Below are positions 51,793 to 60,248 of a stretch of 64,000 nt of DNA, one piece after another (within the stretch, counting starts at the first letter, position 1; every line of letters starts with the position of its first letter). The stretch lies in the NCBI RefSeq assembly GCF_003030345.1, contig NZ_CP028158.1, positions 4,402,001 through 4,466,000 on the forward strand. Direction: 5' to 3'. Origin of the DNA: Plantactinospora sp. BC1 (GTDB lineage Bacteria > Actinomycetota > Actinomycetes > Mycobacteriales > Micromonosporaceae). The translations under genes were made by a program, and so were the position numbers. Below the pieces are notes generated by a model. That model did not search any database. It was not told the DNA's origin and saw only the letters and a program-made list of their open reading frames with translations.

Positions 51793-52578
51793 GTGAGTGA
51801 CCATCAGGATTTACGATCCCGGCTCCGACAACTGCGCACCGGCCGGAAGCTGTCACAGGAGAAACTCGCGGCGGTGCTCAACGTGTCGAAGTCGCTGATC
51901 CAGCAGTTCGAGAGCGGAAAGCTGACCCCGCAGGACGACACGGCGGAGCGCCTGGACGAGTTCTTCGGTACGGGCGACGAGATCCGCAAACTCGCCAAGA
52001 TCGAGCGCGAAGATCGGCAACCCTGGCTGCGATCGTTGGTCGAGCAGGAGCGTCGCGCCCTGCTGCTCCGCACCTGGGAGCCGCTGGTGATACCGGGGCT
52101 GCTGCAATGCGAGGCGTACATGCGCGAGATCTTCTCGGCGGTGCCCCGCAATGCCGGCCGGATCGACGAACTGATCGCCACCAGGCGCGAGCGCCAGGCG
52201 AACACGATCCTCCGGGACAACCCTGTCGCGCTGTCCGTCATCATCGGTGAGATCGCGTTGCGCCGTGGGCCGGCTGACGTCCTGAAAGAGCAGTGGGGCT
52301 ACCTGGTCGACGCGGGACACCGGCCGCATGTCAAGATCCGGGTCGTCCCTGCCGAGGCGGAGGGGATCCACGTCGGGCTGTCCGGACCGTTCAGCATCGC
52401 GGCCATGCCGGACGGGCGCCGGTTCGGCCACCTGGACGACCAGTTGATCGGGCATCCCGTGACCAACCATGGCGACCTGGGGCACCTGGACCTAGCATGG
52501 GAAGAGATCGACGCGCTGGCACTTCCCGTGCTCCAGACCCGAGACCTGATCTTGCGAATGCTAGAGGATGCGAAATGA
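51793..52578 (+). CDS. XRE-family regulator with DUF5753 domain (Scr1-type antitoxin-like)
   Basis: A 261-residue regulator. The helix-turn-helix is RSRLRQLRTGRKLSQEKLAAVLNVSKSLIQQFESG at about residues 5-45. The rest is the DUF5753 domain, with WEPLVIPGLLQCEAYMREIF, RRERQANTILRDNP and HVGLSGPFSIAAMPDGRRFGHLDD. This is the standard actinomycete partner of a DUF397 protein. GTG 51793 is preferred, with AGGTGA eight bases upstream; GTG 51781 and ATG 51748 are in frame. Its stop overlaps the next ATG (ATGA). Likely a developmental or toxin-antitoxin-like regulator. Confidence 0.92.
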   Translation: MSDHQDLRSRLRQLRTGRKLSQEKLAAVLNVSKSLIQQFESGKLTPQDDTAERLDEFFGTGDEIRKLAKIEREDRQPWLRSLVEQERRALLLRTWEPLVIPGLLQCEAYMREIFSAVPRNAGRIDELIATRRERQANTILRDNPVALSVIIGEIALRRGPADVLKEQWGYLVDAGHRPHVKIRVVPAEAEGIHVGLSGPFSIAAMPDGRRFGHLDDQLIGHPVTNHGDLGHLDLAWEEIDALALPVLQTRDLILRMLEDAK

Positions 52579-52760
52579 ACACTCAGCCACGCTGGCGGAC
52601 CTCGACGCGCAGCAACGGCACCGGCAATTGCGTGGAAGTGGCCGACAACCTTCCCGGTCGGGTGCTGGTTCGGGACAGCAAGGATCGGCAGGGACCGGCG
52701 CTCACCTTCGGCCCGGTCGCCTGGCGCGCCTTCGTCCAACTGGCCCGCGAGACCGCCTGA
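52575..52760 (+). CDS. DUF397 small protein
   Basis: A 61-residue protein with the family signature W-x-T-S-x-R-S-N (RWRTSTRSNGTGNCVEVADN), VLVRDSKDRQGPALTF and WRAFVQLARE. ATG 52575 overlaps the DUF5753 gene stop by four bases, so the pair is translationally coupled. DUF397 proteins act with DUF5753 regulators; in the Scr1/Scr2 scheme the small protein is the toxin-like partner. Confidence 0.93.
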   Translation: MNTQPRWRTSTRSNGTGNCVEVADNLPGRVLVRDSKDRQGPALTFGPVAWRAFVQLARETA

Positions 52761-52882
52761 AAAACCGCTCACTTCTGGCGCTATTGATGTTGGCCGTCGA
52801 CGCCGGGCGCTGTGCCTCTCAGTTCTGGAACTGTCCCAGCCTTGCCCTCTACCGCCGATGGCTGCCCCCAGAGGGTTTTCCG

Positions 52883-52909
52883 GCGATATAGCAGTTACTG
52901 CTATATCGC
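52883..52909. promoter_or_regulatory. Perfect 27-bp palindrome just before a small HTH gene
   Basis: GCGATATAGCAG (52883-52894), a 3-nt spacer TTA, and its exact reverse complement (52898-52909). The arms are AT-rich against a GC-rich background, and the ATG of the broken HTH gene starts four bases after the right arm. It is a strong candidate for an autoregulatory operator covering the start region. Confidence 0.75.
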
Positions 52910-52912
52910 ATT

Positions 52913-53304
52913 ATGTCCGGCCGTAGCGAGATCCTGCGCGAGGTGATGCGGGATCAGCGGCGTGCGCCAACCGAGAATCAGCCAGTTCCTCTCCGGCCGC
53001 ACGCCGATGAGCGAGGAGGAGGTGGGCGTCCTTCGCCAGGAGACGGCTGCGGCCCGTCCGCTGGCGGCCGGCGCCGGCCGCGATGTCGCCGACTACCGGG
53101 CCGAGTTGCGGGGGCACACTCGCACGCTCAATGCGTTGCGGGAGACGCGGCTTGAGCAGGAGCAGGCGATCGCCGGGCTCGGCGAGAAAGGTCGATCAGC
53201 TGACCGGTACGGTCGGCCACCTCCGCGACCAGCACGGCGCGAGCCTGACGGAGATCGTGGGACTGCTCAACCAGATGATCGAGCGCGACGGCCGGCAGGA
53301 GTAG
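52913..53304 (+). pseudogene. Frameshifted HTH/coiled-coil regulator
   Basis: Three overlapping frames join into one coherent protein. Frame one gives SGRSEILREVMRDQR; frame two, from about 52962, continues VRQPRISQFLSGRTPMSEEEVG and a coiled-coil part (AELRGHTRTLNALRETRLEQEQAIAGLGEK); frame three, from about 53192, continues VDQLTGTVGHLRDQHGASL and ends QMIERDGRQE. The shifts lie at ~52961 (an extra C after CAGCGG) and at an AAA run near 53190 (one extra A). The two single-base insertions would restore a ~129-residue protein. It may be decayed or a sequencing artefact. The first part looks like a DNA-binding helix-turn-helix, the remainder a coiled coil. Confidence 0.65.
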
Positions 53305-53422
53305 CCTCACTCGGCGTCCCGATGCCGGCTGCCTCGACGGCTGTGAGTGTGACCAAGCACCTGGAACCCGGCCGTGGTGGCCTGGCAGAACTGGGCCTCA
53401 GCCCTGATCCCTGATCTCTGCG

Positions 53423-53451
53423 TGAAGCTGATCTGAAGCTTCTTTGAAGCT
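53423..53451 (+). promoter_or_regulatory. Three TGAAGCT heptamers at exact 11-bp spacing
   Basis: TGAAGCT occurs at 53423, 53434 and 53445, each separated by a 4-bp spacer (GATC, TCTT). Same-face direct heptamers at 11-bp period are the layout of SARP or OmpR/PhoP-type activator boxes, placed here about 100 bp upstream of the secreted-protein gene at 53550. No activator gene is in the window. Confidence 0.55.
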
Positions 53452-53549
53452 TCTGACTGCTTCAATAGACGCAATCGAAAGGCACTGACGAGGGCCGATG
53501 CTTGGCGGCGGTCGTCACGTGTCGTGATCCCCAACTAGGGAGTAACAAA

Positions 53550-53939
53550 ATGTCGAAACGGGTAACGGTCACACTGGCCATGGTGGCGGCGCTCGTTGCC
53601 GCAATCGCATTCAGTCCCCCTGCGCAGGCTTCTCCTGCCCCTGCGACGGTCGCCTCTGCCCAGACCGTCGAACCGTTCATCGATGAGCGGACGTGTAATG
53701 CCAATCAGTTGCCGCGCCAAATCTGGCTGACCTACACATCACGTCCGACACGGTGCTTTGGCGGCACCGTCGGTAGCTTCAACCTGGGCAACAATCCCGC
53801 GACTCCCGTCCAATGGCTCTCGTCAGGGGACTACCACGGCACCATTTACTGCGTTGGCCTAACCCTGCCGTTCGGCCCAGCGACCGATGCGCTGTTGAAC
53901 AGGACCTGCACTCGCCTCGAGATCCGTCCCGCAAGCTGA
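53550..53939 (+). CDS. Small four-cysteine secreted protein
   Basis: A 129-residue exported protein: signal peptide to about residue 27 (MVAALVAAIAFSPPAQA). The mature part has four cysteines (C49, C69, C101, C120), probably two disulfides, and is beta-rich: IWLTYTSRPTRCFGGTVGSF and HGTIYCVGLTLPFGP. Not assigned to a family; it is in the size and cysteine range of secreted inhibitors and small crystallin-like proteins. ATG 53550 is preceded by AGGGAG. A triple direct repeat lies upstream. Confidence 0.72.
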   Translation: MSKRVTVTLAMVAALVAAIAFSPPAQASPAPATVASAQTVEPFIDERTCNANQLPRQIWLTYTSRPTRCFGGTVGSFNLGNNPATPVQWLSSGDYHGTIYCVGLTLPFGPATDALLNRTCTRLEIRPAS

Positions 53940-54306
53940 TGTAGCCGTAACACCCACAGTTGGTGGTGGCGCGGAGTTCCGTCACTGGCTGTCCACTCCG
54001 CCCACCACCCCATATCGGCGCTGTTGCGGGCGTGCTGGGCTCCGCTGCCGGAACATTGCGACCAAGGTCGTCTCAGCTGGACGCCAGCCTATGTCTCAAA
54101 GCTTGATCGCGGATCGCCGGGTGGCTCGATGTGCCGGGAAGTATGTTTGCCGGTCGGCGACCACGTCGCCGACACGGCCGATTCTGCGGTCGCGGCCACC
54201 CCGTCGTGGCCGGCCAGTCGCATGTACGACCGTCGCCCACACCACACTCACATGCCGATGACAGTGCGTTGTTCGAACCTGGTAGGCGACGGCCTGCCGG
54301 TCTTTT
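53940..54306. other. 367-bp gap, no supported gene
   Basis: Lies between the secreted-protein gene and the convergent MarR gene. The sequence is of lower GC than the core chromosome and no repeat, terminator or RNA gene is seen. A plus-strand open frame from 54024 has an unlikely composition and was not accepted. Confidence 0.5.
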
Positions 54307-54756
54307 TCATTCAGTTTCAGCGGTAAGGGTGAGGAGGTTTCCGCGTACTTTCTCCAGCAGTTCAACCAGGATGGCTCGTTGGGATTCTGTCATTCCGGCA
54401 GTTGCGGTCTCGGCGAGAGTGCGCCAGGCTGCCTCGATTTCCGGGATGGCGGCTCGGCCCTTGTCGGTCAACTGAATACGGGTGGCACGTCGATCGCGCG
54501 GCACGGGCTGCCTGACGAACCAGCCGCCCTGCTCGAGGCGGCTGAGGCTGCGCGTCACCGTAGGCTGTTCCACGCCTAGTCGAGCGGCGATCTCCGAGAC
54601 GGTCACGCCTTCGAGTTCCTGGCCGAGTATCCACAGCAGGACGTCCTGCCCGGGATGCAAGGCGAGCCTGCTCAGCACGTCCGCCTGCGCACTCCGGTAC
54701 AGCTTGGCCACCTTGACCAGGGCTTTGTTGGCAGCCAGGACATCCGCCAGTTCCAC
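54307..54756 (-). CDS. MarR family transcriptional regulator
   Basis: A 149-residue winged-helix protein: YRSAQADVLSRLALHPGQDVLLWILG, the helix-turn-helix VSEIAARLGVEQPTVTRSLSRLEQGGWFVRQ and the wing VPRDRRATRIQLTDKG. It binds palindromic DNA as a dimer. GTG 54756. It is divergent from an SDR gene, with a perfect 12-bp-arm palindrome between the starts. The usual ligands of MarR proteins are phenolic compounds. Confidence 0.94.
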   Translation of the reverse strand: MELADVLAANKALVKVAKLYRSAQADVLSRLALHPGQDVLLWILGQELEGVTVSEIAARLGVEQPTVTRSLSRLEQGGWFVRQPVPRDRRATRIQLTDKGRAAIPEIEAAWRTLAETATAGMTESQRAILVELLEKVRGNLLTLTAETE

Positions 54757-54772
54757 CCCGGCAGTGTACGGG

Positions 54773-54825
54773 TTGACGACCCACCACCGCCCAGTGCATA
54801 GTCGGCTAACCTATAGCCGACTATG
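54773..54825. promoter_or_regulatory. Promoter plus MarR-type operator of the SDR gene
   Basis: The perfect inverted repeat CATAGTCGGCTA (54797-54808) and TAGCCGACTATG (54814-54825) has a 5-bp spacer. A promoter TTGACG (54773-54778), 18-bp spacer, CATAGT (54797-54802) puts the operator over the -10 and start point. The right arm ends with the ATG at 54823. Confidence 0.65.
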
Positions 54826-55593
54826 GAGATGGTGATGGAGACCGGTCTGTCCGACAAGGTGGCTCTAGTCACCGGCGCCTCCGGCGCCATCGGCAAAGCC
54901 ACGGCCCTGCATCTGGCCGCCGAGGGTGCCTCTGTTGCGTTGTCATGGCGCACCGACCAAGACGGCGTCATGAACATCGTCGATGCCATAACACGAGAAG
55001 GCGGCCGCGCCCGCGCCGTCCACCTGGACCACAGCGACCTGGCCACCGTGCAGGGCGTCATCGAGGAGGTCACCGAACGTCTCGGACCGGTCTCGGTCCT
55101 TGTCGCCAACGCGGTGCAGTGGCCATCCTTCGACGCTGACGAGATCAGCGGCCTCACCACGTCGCTGACCGTCAACACCGTCGGTCCGGCCGCTTTGATC
55201 GATGCGGCTCTACCGGGCATGCGCGCCGCCGGCTGGGGACGCATCGTCGCCGTGTCGACCGACATCGTCGAACAGCCCATGGCCGGGCCGCTCGCCTACG
55301 CCACAGCGAAGGGCGCACTCGAAACGGCCGCACGCGTGCTCGCCGTCCGGGAAGCCCGCCATGGCATTTTGACAAACATCGTCCGCCCGGGCTTCACTCT
55401 CACCGACAAGGCTTTGAACGCCCCCTTCCTGGGGCCCAAAGCGGTCGCGGCTGAATCCGAGAAGACCCCCACCGGCCGTATCTGTACTCCCGAGGACGTC
55501 GCCTCCGCCATCACCTACCTGGCCTCGGCAGCAAATGGTCACATCAATGGACAGACGCTGTCACTGGCGGGTGGCCGCGAACTCGTCCGATAG
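54823..55593 (+). CDS. Short-chain dehydrogenase/reductase under MarR control
   Basis: A 256-residue SDR. It has ALVTGASGAIGKATALHL, a Val-Ala-Asn-Ala (VLVANAVQWPS) in place of the usual N-N-A-G, catalytic YATAKGALE and a PGFTLTDKA substrate loop, with a C-terminal NGQTLSLAGG typical of FabG-like enzymes. ATG 54823 is inside the operator palindrome; ATG 54835 with GGAGATG upstream is a possible alternative start. Its divergent MarR regulator likely represses it. Substrate unknown. Confidence 0.9.
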   Translation: MEMVMETGLSDKVALVTGASGAIGKATALHLAAEGASVALSWRTDQDGVMNIVDAITREGGRARAVHLDHSDLATVQGVIEEVTERLGPVSVLVANAVQWPSFDADEISGLTTSLTVNTVGPAALIDAALPGMRAAGWGRIVAVSTDIVEQPMAGPLAYATAKGALETAARVLAVREARHGILTNIVRPGFTLTDKALNAPFLGPKAVAAESEKTPTGRICTPEDVASAITYLASAANGHINGQTLSLAGGRELVR

Positions 55594-55789
55594 TCCAGTA
55601 CGCACTGTCATGCCGCCGTCCGCGCGCCTCGCACCGGCCAGAATCGTCACGTTCTGTGGCCGGCCTATGGTGTCGGTTGATGTCCGGACATGACGATGCT
55701 CGTCACTGCAACTCCTGCGGTCCCAGCTCACGTGCAACCCACTTCCACCAGTACGCCCGAGGCGATCTCCACAACACCAGATCAACGCA

Positions 55790-56077
55790 CTAACTGGGGG
55801 CGGATGGCGGCGATGAGCCGAAACCGAAACCCGGGGCCTTCACCGCGGCGGCGACGTCGCTACCACCCGGCCCAACGTAGACAAGGGCGGTATCCTCCGC
55901 CCGGACGTACCTGTCCGCCAGCCGAAAACCTTCCACCTCGACCTGGTCGGCGTACGAGCCACCGACCTTCTCCTCCGCGCTGGATACACAGGTGACGGCA
56001 GCCAGGCATACCGTGCCTGCCAGCAGGCAGACCAGAACCGTCCGCACCAGGCTCAGCCGGATACCCCGTCGTGACAA
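55790..56077 (-). CDS. Small exported protein of unknown function
   Basis: A 95-residue product with a typical signal peptide (LVRTVLVCLLAGTVCLAAVTCVSSA) followed by an acidic mature part (YADQVEVEGFRLADRYVRAEDTALVYVGPGG). The start is TTG 56077 with GGGAGGT three bases before it, or an internal GTG. The chain ends abruptly in a Ser/Pro tail, so a truncated product is possible. No family recognised; it is listed because the leader and codon usage are coherent. Confidence 0.5.
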   Translation of the reverse strand: MSRRGIRLSLVRTVLVCLLAGTVCLAAVTCVSSAEEKVGGSYADQVEVEGFRLADRYVRAEDTALVYVGPGGSDVAAAVKAPGFGFGSSPPSAPS

Positions 56078-56590
56078 CCGACCTCCCGATCACCAACGAG
56101 CCGCCAGCCACCAACGCTTAGGCCATGCACCTGACGCAGGACACGGCCACCCCCACCAGACTCCCGACCGCACCTCCACCGGCTACGCCTTCCCCCAAGC
56201 CGAGCCGCCCACCCACACCACAGCAATGACGAACCGGCGGGCAGCACCTCCGGCAACCACCACTCATCCCTGAGGCGGGTACTCCGTCCTGCCGCGATCG
56301 GCATGGCCCTGACCAGCTCACCGCTGACGTGGCTGTGACGGGCGTTCTCGGCCCCAGGGCGACGGTTGAAGCGGGCCCCATCCGCGGTTGAGGCGCTTGG
56401 TCGGTGGCAGCGCTAATTGGCCCCACATGCATCAGCTGCGGGCGATGCCTGTGTCAATCGTGGCTGGCCCCGGCTTGTTGATGGATGCGTCTGACGACTT
56501 CCTGAGAGGTGTCGGCATAACGATCTTCAGCGGCCTGCGCCGGTTCTCGGCGGCAGGTGACGCCGACCCGCTCGACCGCGGCGGCTTCGG
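56078..56590. other. 513-bp gap, no supported gene
   Basis: The sequence is of lower GC than the rest and is placed before the 3' end of the ABC permease. It contains short GGCCCCA-type segments near 56375 and 56413 that recall the ends of the IS21 element at 63.2-63.3 kb. A decayed IS end is possible; the evidence is weak. Confidence 0.4.
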
Positions 56591-59101
56591 TTAGGCGGTC
56601 AGGCGGTCTTTGCTGATGAGGCGCCGGCTGGAGGCGATGGTTGCGGTGAGGGTTGCGAGGTAGAACGCGGCGGTGATCAACATAAGCCATGTCCATGGGA
56701 TGGACAGGGTGAACCCTCGGAGTTTGACTGCGGCGATGACGACTGGCGGCACGGCGATGAGCGTGGCCAGCGCGGTGCTCGTCAGGATCACGAGGCCGTT
56801 CTGGATGAGCAGGACGTGTCGCGCCCATCGTGGGGACAGGCCGATGGCGATGAGTCGGCCGAGGTAGCTGCGTAGGGTGATTACCTGGCTCCTGGCGACG
56901 GCCATGGTCGTGGCTAGGACGATGGCGGCGAGGCCGAGGACCGCCGCGTAGTAGGCCGGTGGAACCGTTATGGGCTCCGGCGGTTGGTGGATGCCGACCT
57001 GGAGCGGGTCGAGGCCGTTGTCGATCGCGGCCTGCTCGGCGGCGGCTGCTTGGGCGTCGGTGACGTCGGTGAAAACGATCGCGGCCGGGGTGATGGTGAG
57101 GTTGAGGCGTTGAGCGGTCGCGGTGAGCAGCAGCCCGCTGACTCCGACGGTCCAGGCGGGTTCGAAGGTGGCGTGGCTGGCGGGCAGGGGCGGGCTGGAG
57201 GTTACCGCTTGGTCACTGGCACGGTCGTGGCTGAGCAGTGTCCGTGTGCTGGGTCCGTCGCTCCACACGAGCAGGCCACCTCGTTGCAGTGTCTGCAGTT
57301 GCGTTTCGGTGAGGGCGCCGTTGTTGAGACGGTTTGCCTGCTCGGGGGTGTCGACCACGAGAACCGCGCCGATACCGGCGTCCCCAACTGTGACGTGCAC
57401 CGTCTCGGTCGTGAGGTAGCCGGTCCTGACGGGCTGCGCTGCGTTGGCGAGTCGGGCCGATACGGCGGTGACCACTTCGGGAGAGGGCGGATGCATGGCC
57501 CCTCCGGGTCCGGACAGCACCACCTGGTGCGGTGCGACGGTGGGTGCGACATCTTCCTGCGCCGTCGTGATCAGTGTGGCCAGCAGTGTCATCAGTCCCA
57601 GGGGGGCGCCGAGCGTCGCCGTGAGGACTGCGACGGCGGCGACGGCGCGGGTGCGGTCGTTGTGCAGTTGCTGGCGGCCCAGGCGGATCCGGGGATCGCT
57701 GGTGGGGAGCAGGCGGATCGCCGCGCCGACGGCTTCCGGGGTGAACAGCAGGACCGCCGCCGCGACGGTCGCGGTCAGCACCATCGCCTTCGGGACGGTG
57801 TCGAGCATGCCGATCTGGATGACGATCGCGGCGCCCAGGATGCCGGCGGCGGTCCGCCGTACGGTCACGCCGCTGACACGCGTTTGCTTCTTTGCCGATG
57901 TCGGCTCGGTAGGTGAGTCGGTGCTCGCCGCTACTCGCGACGGCCGAGGGTGGGCCAAATGCAGTAGGAGCGCCGCCACGACGCACGCTGCGAAGGTGAC
58001 GCCGAGCAGCCGTCCGGCGGGCGCCTGCAGACCCGGCCAGGGCGAGATCGGCCCGGCGAGGAAGCGGTCCACCACCGGCCGGCTGGCGGCGCCGAGGCCG
58101 ATGCCGGCGATGATGCCAGCGAACGTGGCGGTGAGCGTCCACATCGTTGTCGCGGCGGCGACGCCGGCCGTGGCGGTAGCTCTGCTCATCCCGATGGACG
58201 TCAGAGTCGCCAGGCTTCTTCGGAAGCGGCGTGCGTTGAGGCCGAACACGGCGAGTACCGCCAGCAGCGGCAGCGCCAGCGAGGGTAGGTCGTAGGCGAG
58301 CGGGATCCGGTCGGTCCACGACCGGCGTGGTGTGGTCAGCTCGTCCGCTCGGGTGCGCACCTCAGCGGCGAGTTGTGTCTCGACCGCGGCCGGCGACGCT
58401 TCGATGGCATCGCCTGTGACGACCGCGGCGACGGCGGTGAGTACCTCCTGTTGGACGCCGCCGTTCCACAGCAGCGTCGCGGTTGCCAAGACGGTGGAGA
58501 AGTTTCGGGCGGTTGCCTCGCTCAGCGATGCCCAGGTGCCTTGCGCCGCGAGGATCCGCGGTGTGGCCCCAAACAGGTCCTCAGCGACGCCGACCACGCG
58601 CAGGCGGTCGTTGCCGGAGAACACGGTAAACGACTCGACCTGACCGAGGACGCTCCGCAACGCGTCGGTCAGCACCACCTCGCCCGGCTGGCTCGGCCAC
58701 CGTCCCTCCCGCAACTGGTAGCGGTCAGGGAATGGCTCCGCCGGCCACGGCGCCTCGCTGTAAAGAGTGAACGGCGGTCGGGTCATGTCGGGGCGAACGT
58801 CGAACGAGGCCAGTGCCACTACCACGTCCGTTGCCCCGGCGGCCCGAGCCGCCGTAGCGACCTCGTCGGCCACCTCCGCACCGCCGGGCCGAAGGGTGGT
58901 GACGTTACTCAGGTCGATCTGCGAATCGAAGCGCCCCAGGTCACGCACCGTGACCTGACGCGGGGACAGCGTGAAGGCGTTGAGGGCGACGAATACCGCC
59001 ACCAGCAGCGCGGCAGTCGCTGCGATGAGGAAGGTCGACCGTGTCAGCGACTTGCTGCGCGCGAATCTGCGCGCCACGACAGCAACTAACCGGGCTCGCA
59101 T
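56591..59101 (-). CDS. FtsX-type ABC transporter permease
   Basis: An 836-residue membrane protein of the MacB/FtsX class. An N-terminal helix (residues ~16-40) is followed by a large outer domain with VTVRDLGRFDSQIDLSNVTT and periplasm-like sequences, then two clusters of membrane helices: ~280-440 and ~760-830 (SYLGRLIAIGLSPRWARHVLL). The first cluster has the FtsX motif LATLTSIGMSRATA. It is coupled with the ATPase: its ATG 59101 overlaps the ATPase TGA (TGATG). It likely exports or extracts a substrate or acts on the membrane, coupled to the I36-type protein encoded first in the operon. Confidence 0.88.
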   Translation of the reverse strand: MRARLVAVVARRFARSKSLTRSTFLIAATAALLVAVFVALNAFTLSPRQVTVRDLGRFDSQIDLSNVTTLRPGGAEVADEVATAARAAGATDVVVALASFDVRPDMTRPPFTLYSEAPWPAEPFPDRYQLREGRWPSQPGEVVLTDALRSVLGQVESFTVFSGNDRLRVVGVAEDLFGATPRILAAQGTWASLSEATARNFSTVLATATLLWNGGVQQEVLTAVAAVVTGDAIEASPAAVETQLAAEVRTRADELTTPRRSWTDRIPLAYDLPSLALPLLAVLAVFGLNARRFRRSLATLTSIGMSRATATAGVAAATTMWTLTATFAGIIAGIGLGAASRPVVDRFLAGPISPWPGLQAPAGRLLGVTFAACVVAALLLHLAHPRPSRVAASTDSPTEPTSAKKQTRVSGVTVRRTAAGILGAAIVIQIGMLDTVPKAMVLTATVAAAVLLFTPEAVGAAIRLLPTSDPRIRLGRQQLHNDRTRAVAAVAVLTATLGAPLGLMTLLATLITTAQEDVAPTVAPHQVVLSGPGGAMHPPSPEVVTAVSARLANAAQPVRTGYLTTETVHVTVGDAGIGAVLVVDTPEQANRLNNGALTETQLQTLQRGGLLVWSDGPSTRTLLSHDRASDQAVTSSPPLPASHATFEPAWTVGVSGLLLTATAQRLNLTITPAAIVFTDVTDAQAAAAEQAAIDNGLDPLQVGIHQPPEPITVPPAYYAAVLGLAAIVLATTMAVARSQVITLRSYLGRLIAIGLSPRWARHVLLIQNGLVILTSTALATLIAVPPVVIAAVKLRGFTLSIPWTWLMLITAAFYLATLTATIASSRRLISKDRLTA

Positions 59102-59823
59102 CAGGTCGTTTCCTCCGCCGCCCGCTCCCGGCGGACGACGCTCCCGTCGACCATCTCGTATACGGTGTCGGCATATTCGCGGCACATCGGGTCGTGCGTG
59201 CACACCACCGCCAGGGTGCCCTGGTCACACAGCTGCCGCAGCAACCTGAACAATGCGCGGGAGTTGGAGGAGTCCAGCGCCCCGGTCGGTTCGTCGGCCA
59301 GCAACACCCGTCGGTCCCCGACCAGTGCCCTGGCTATCCCGACACGCTGCCGCTGCCCGCCAGACAACTGGCTCGGGAGTCGGCTGCCCAGGCCCTCCAG
59401 CCCAACCCGCGCGAGTTGCTGATCGGCCAGTTCCAGGGCCCGTCGGTAGGGCACGCCGGTGACCTCCAACGGCAATGCCACGTTCTCCTGGGCCGTGAAC
59501 TCCTCAATCAGGTTGTGGTCCTGGAAGATCACCCCGACGTTCGTCAGACGCAACCGCGCCCGCTGGTCCTCGTTGAGCCGACCGACCTCGGTCGACTCAA
59601 CGAGGATCCGGCCCGCGTCCGCCTGGTCCAGTCCCGCGATGAGGTTCAGCAGCGTCGACTTACCGGACCCACTGGCGCCGAAGACGCAGACGAACTCGCC
59701 CGCACTCGCTCGCAGGTCCGCATCCCGAACGGCCCACACAGTTTCAGAACGGGTCACGAAACGACGGCTGACACCCTCGACGGCGAGCAGGGCTTCAGCA
59801 GCGCTGGCCGGTGAGGTCAGCAC
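59101..59823 (-). CDS. ABC transporter ATP-binding protein (MacB/LolD type)
   Basis: A 240-residue ATPase. Walker A is FGASGSGKSTLLNLIAG (residues ~48-64), the signature is LSGGQRQRVGIARAL, and Walker B is VLLADEPTGALD. This is the LolD/MacB subclass that pairs with FtsX-type permeases. GTG 59823 overlaps the stop of the I36 gene by seven bases and its TGA overlaps the permease ATG, so all three genes are translationally coupled. Confidence 0.95.
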   Translation of the reverse strand: MLTSPASAAEALLAVEGVSRRFVTRSETVWAVRDADLRASAGEFVCVFGASGSGKSTLLNLIAGLDQADAGRILVESTEVGRLNEDQRARLRLTNVGVIFQDHNLIEEFTAQENVALPLEVTGVPYRRALELADQQLARVGLEGLGSRLPSQLSGGQRQRVGIARALVGDRRVLLADEPTGALDSSNSRALFRLLRQLCDQGTLAVVCTHDPMCREYADTVYEMVDGSVVRRERAAEETT

Positions 59824-60182
59824 CCGCGGTCAGTCCGCCACGACGACAGCTCGTCGCTGTTGAACACGTTCACGTTGTCGTCCTCGGTCAACGCCGGCAT
59901 AGTCCTACAGTTCCCTCCGCCGTCATGGTCGTAATACCAGGCGGCACTCGTGTTCGTCCGGTTCTCCCACGAGTCCATGTGATCGTTTGCGGAGGCACTC
60001 ACATTCTGAATACCTCCACCCGGACCACGCGACCCGAGGAATCCGACCCAACTGTTGCCATCATAGATGCATACAAGGTTGGATCCGCAGAAGGCCGGGT
60101 TCCCGGCCGACGCGGCGGCCGGGAACGCAAACCCTCCGGCCGCGATCACCGCACTGATAATGAGCAGTTTCTTGACACCCAT
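59817..60182 (-). CDS. Secreted peptidase-inhibitor I36-type protein
   Basis: A 121-residue exported protein: signal peptide to residue ~26 (LLIISAVIAAGGFAFPAAASA). The mature part has the I36 inhibitor/beta-gamma-crystallin-like pattern CIYDGNSWVGFLGSRGPGGG and NDHMDSWENRTNTSAAWYY, with four cysteines (C32, C38, C92, C121) that can form two disulfides. I36 proteins inhibit metallo- or serine peptidases; similar beta-gamma folds also occur in small antimicrobial proteins. ATG 60182 has GGGGAGGGAG upstream. It is the first gene of the coupled ABC operon. Confidence 0.85.
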   Translation of the reverse strand: MGVKKLLIISAVIAAGGFAFPAAASAGNPAFCGSNLVCIYDGNSWVGFLGSRGPGGGIQNVSASANDHMDSWENRTNTSAAWYYDHDGGGNCRTMPALTEDDNVNVFNSDELSSWRTDRGC

Positions 60183-60248
60183 ATGCGCTCCCTCCCCATA
60201 TCCGGCGGTCCTGTGTCTTGGCCACCGGACGCGAATGTGAATATGCGA

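Noticed and set aside
54024-54326. Plus-strand open frame of 100 codons
   Set aside because: It overlaps the 3' end of the MarR gene, is rich in rare codons for this genome and has no ribosome site or recognisable motif.
56360-56430. Second IS21-type end near GGCCCCA segments
   Set aside because: The similarity to the 63.2 kb repeats is short and imperfect, and no transposase remnant lies beside it.
56118-56432. Minus-strand open frame with many Cys and Gly
   Set aside because: The composition is random for high-GC DNA and there is no leader or motif.
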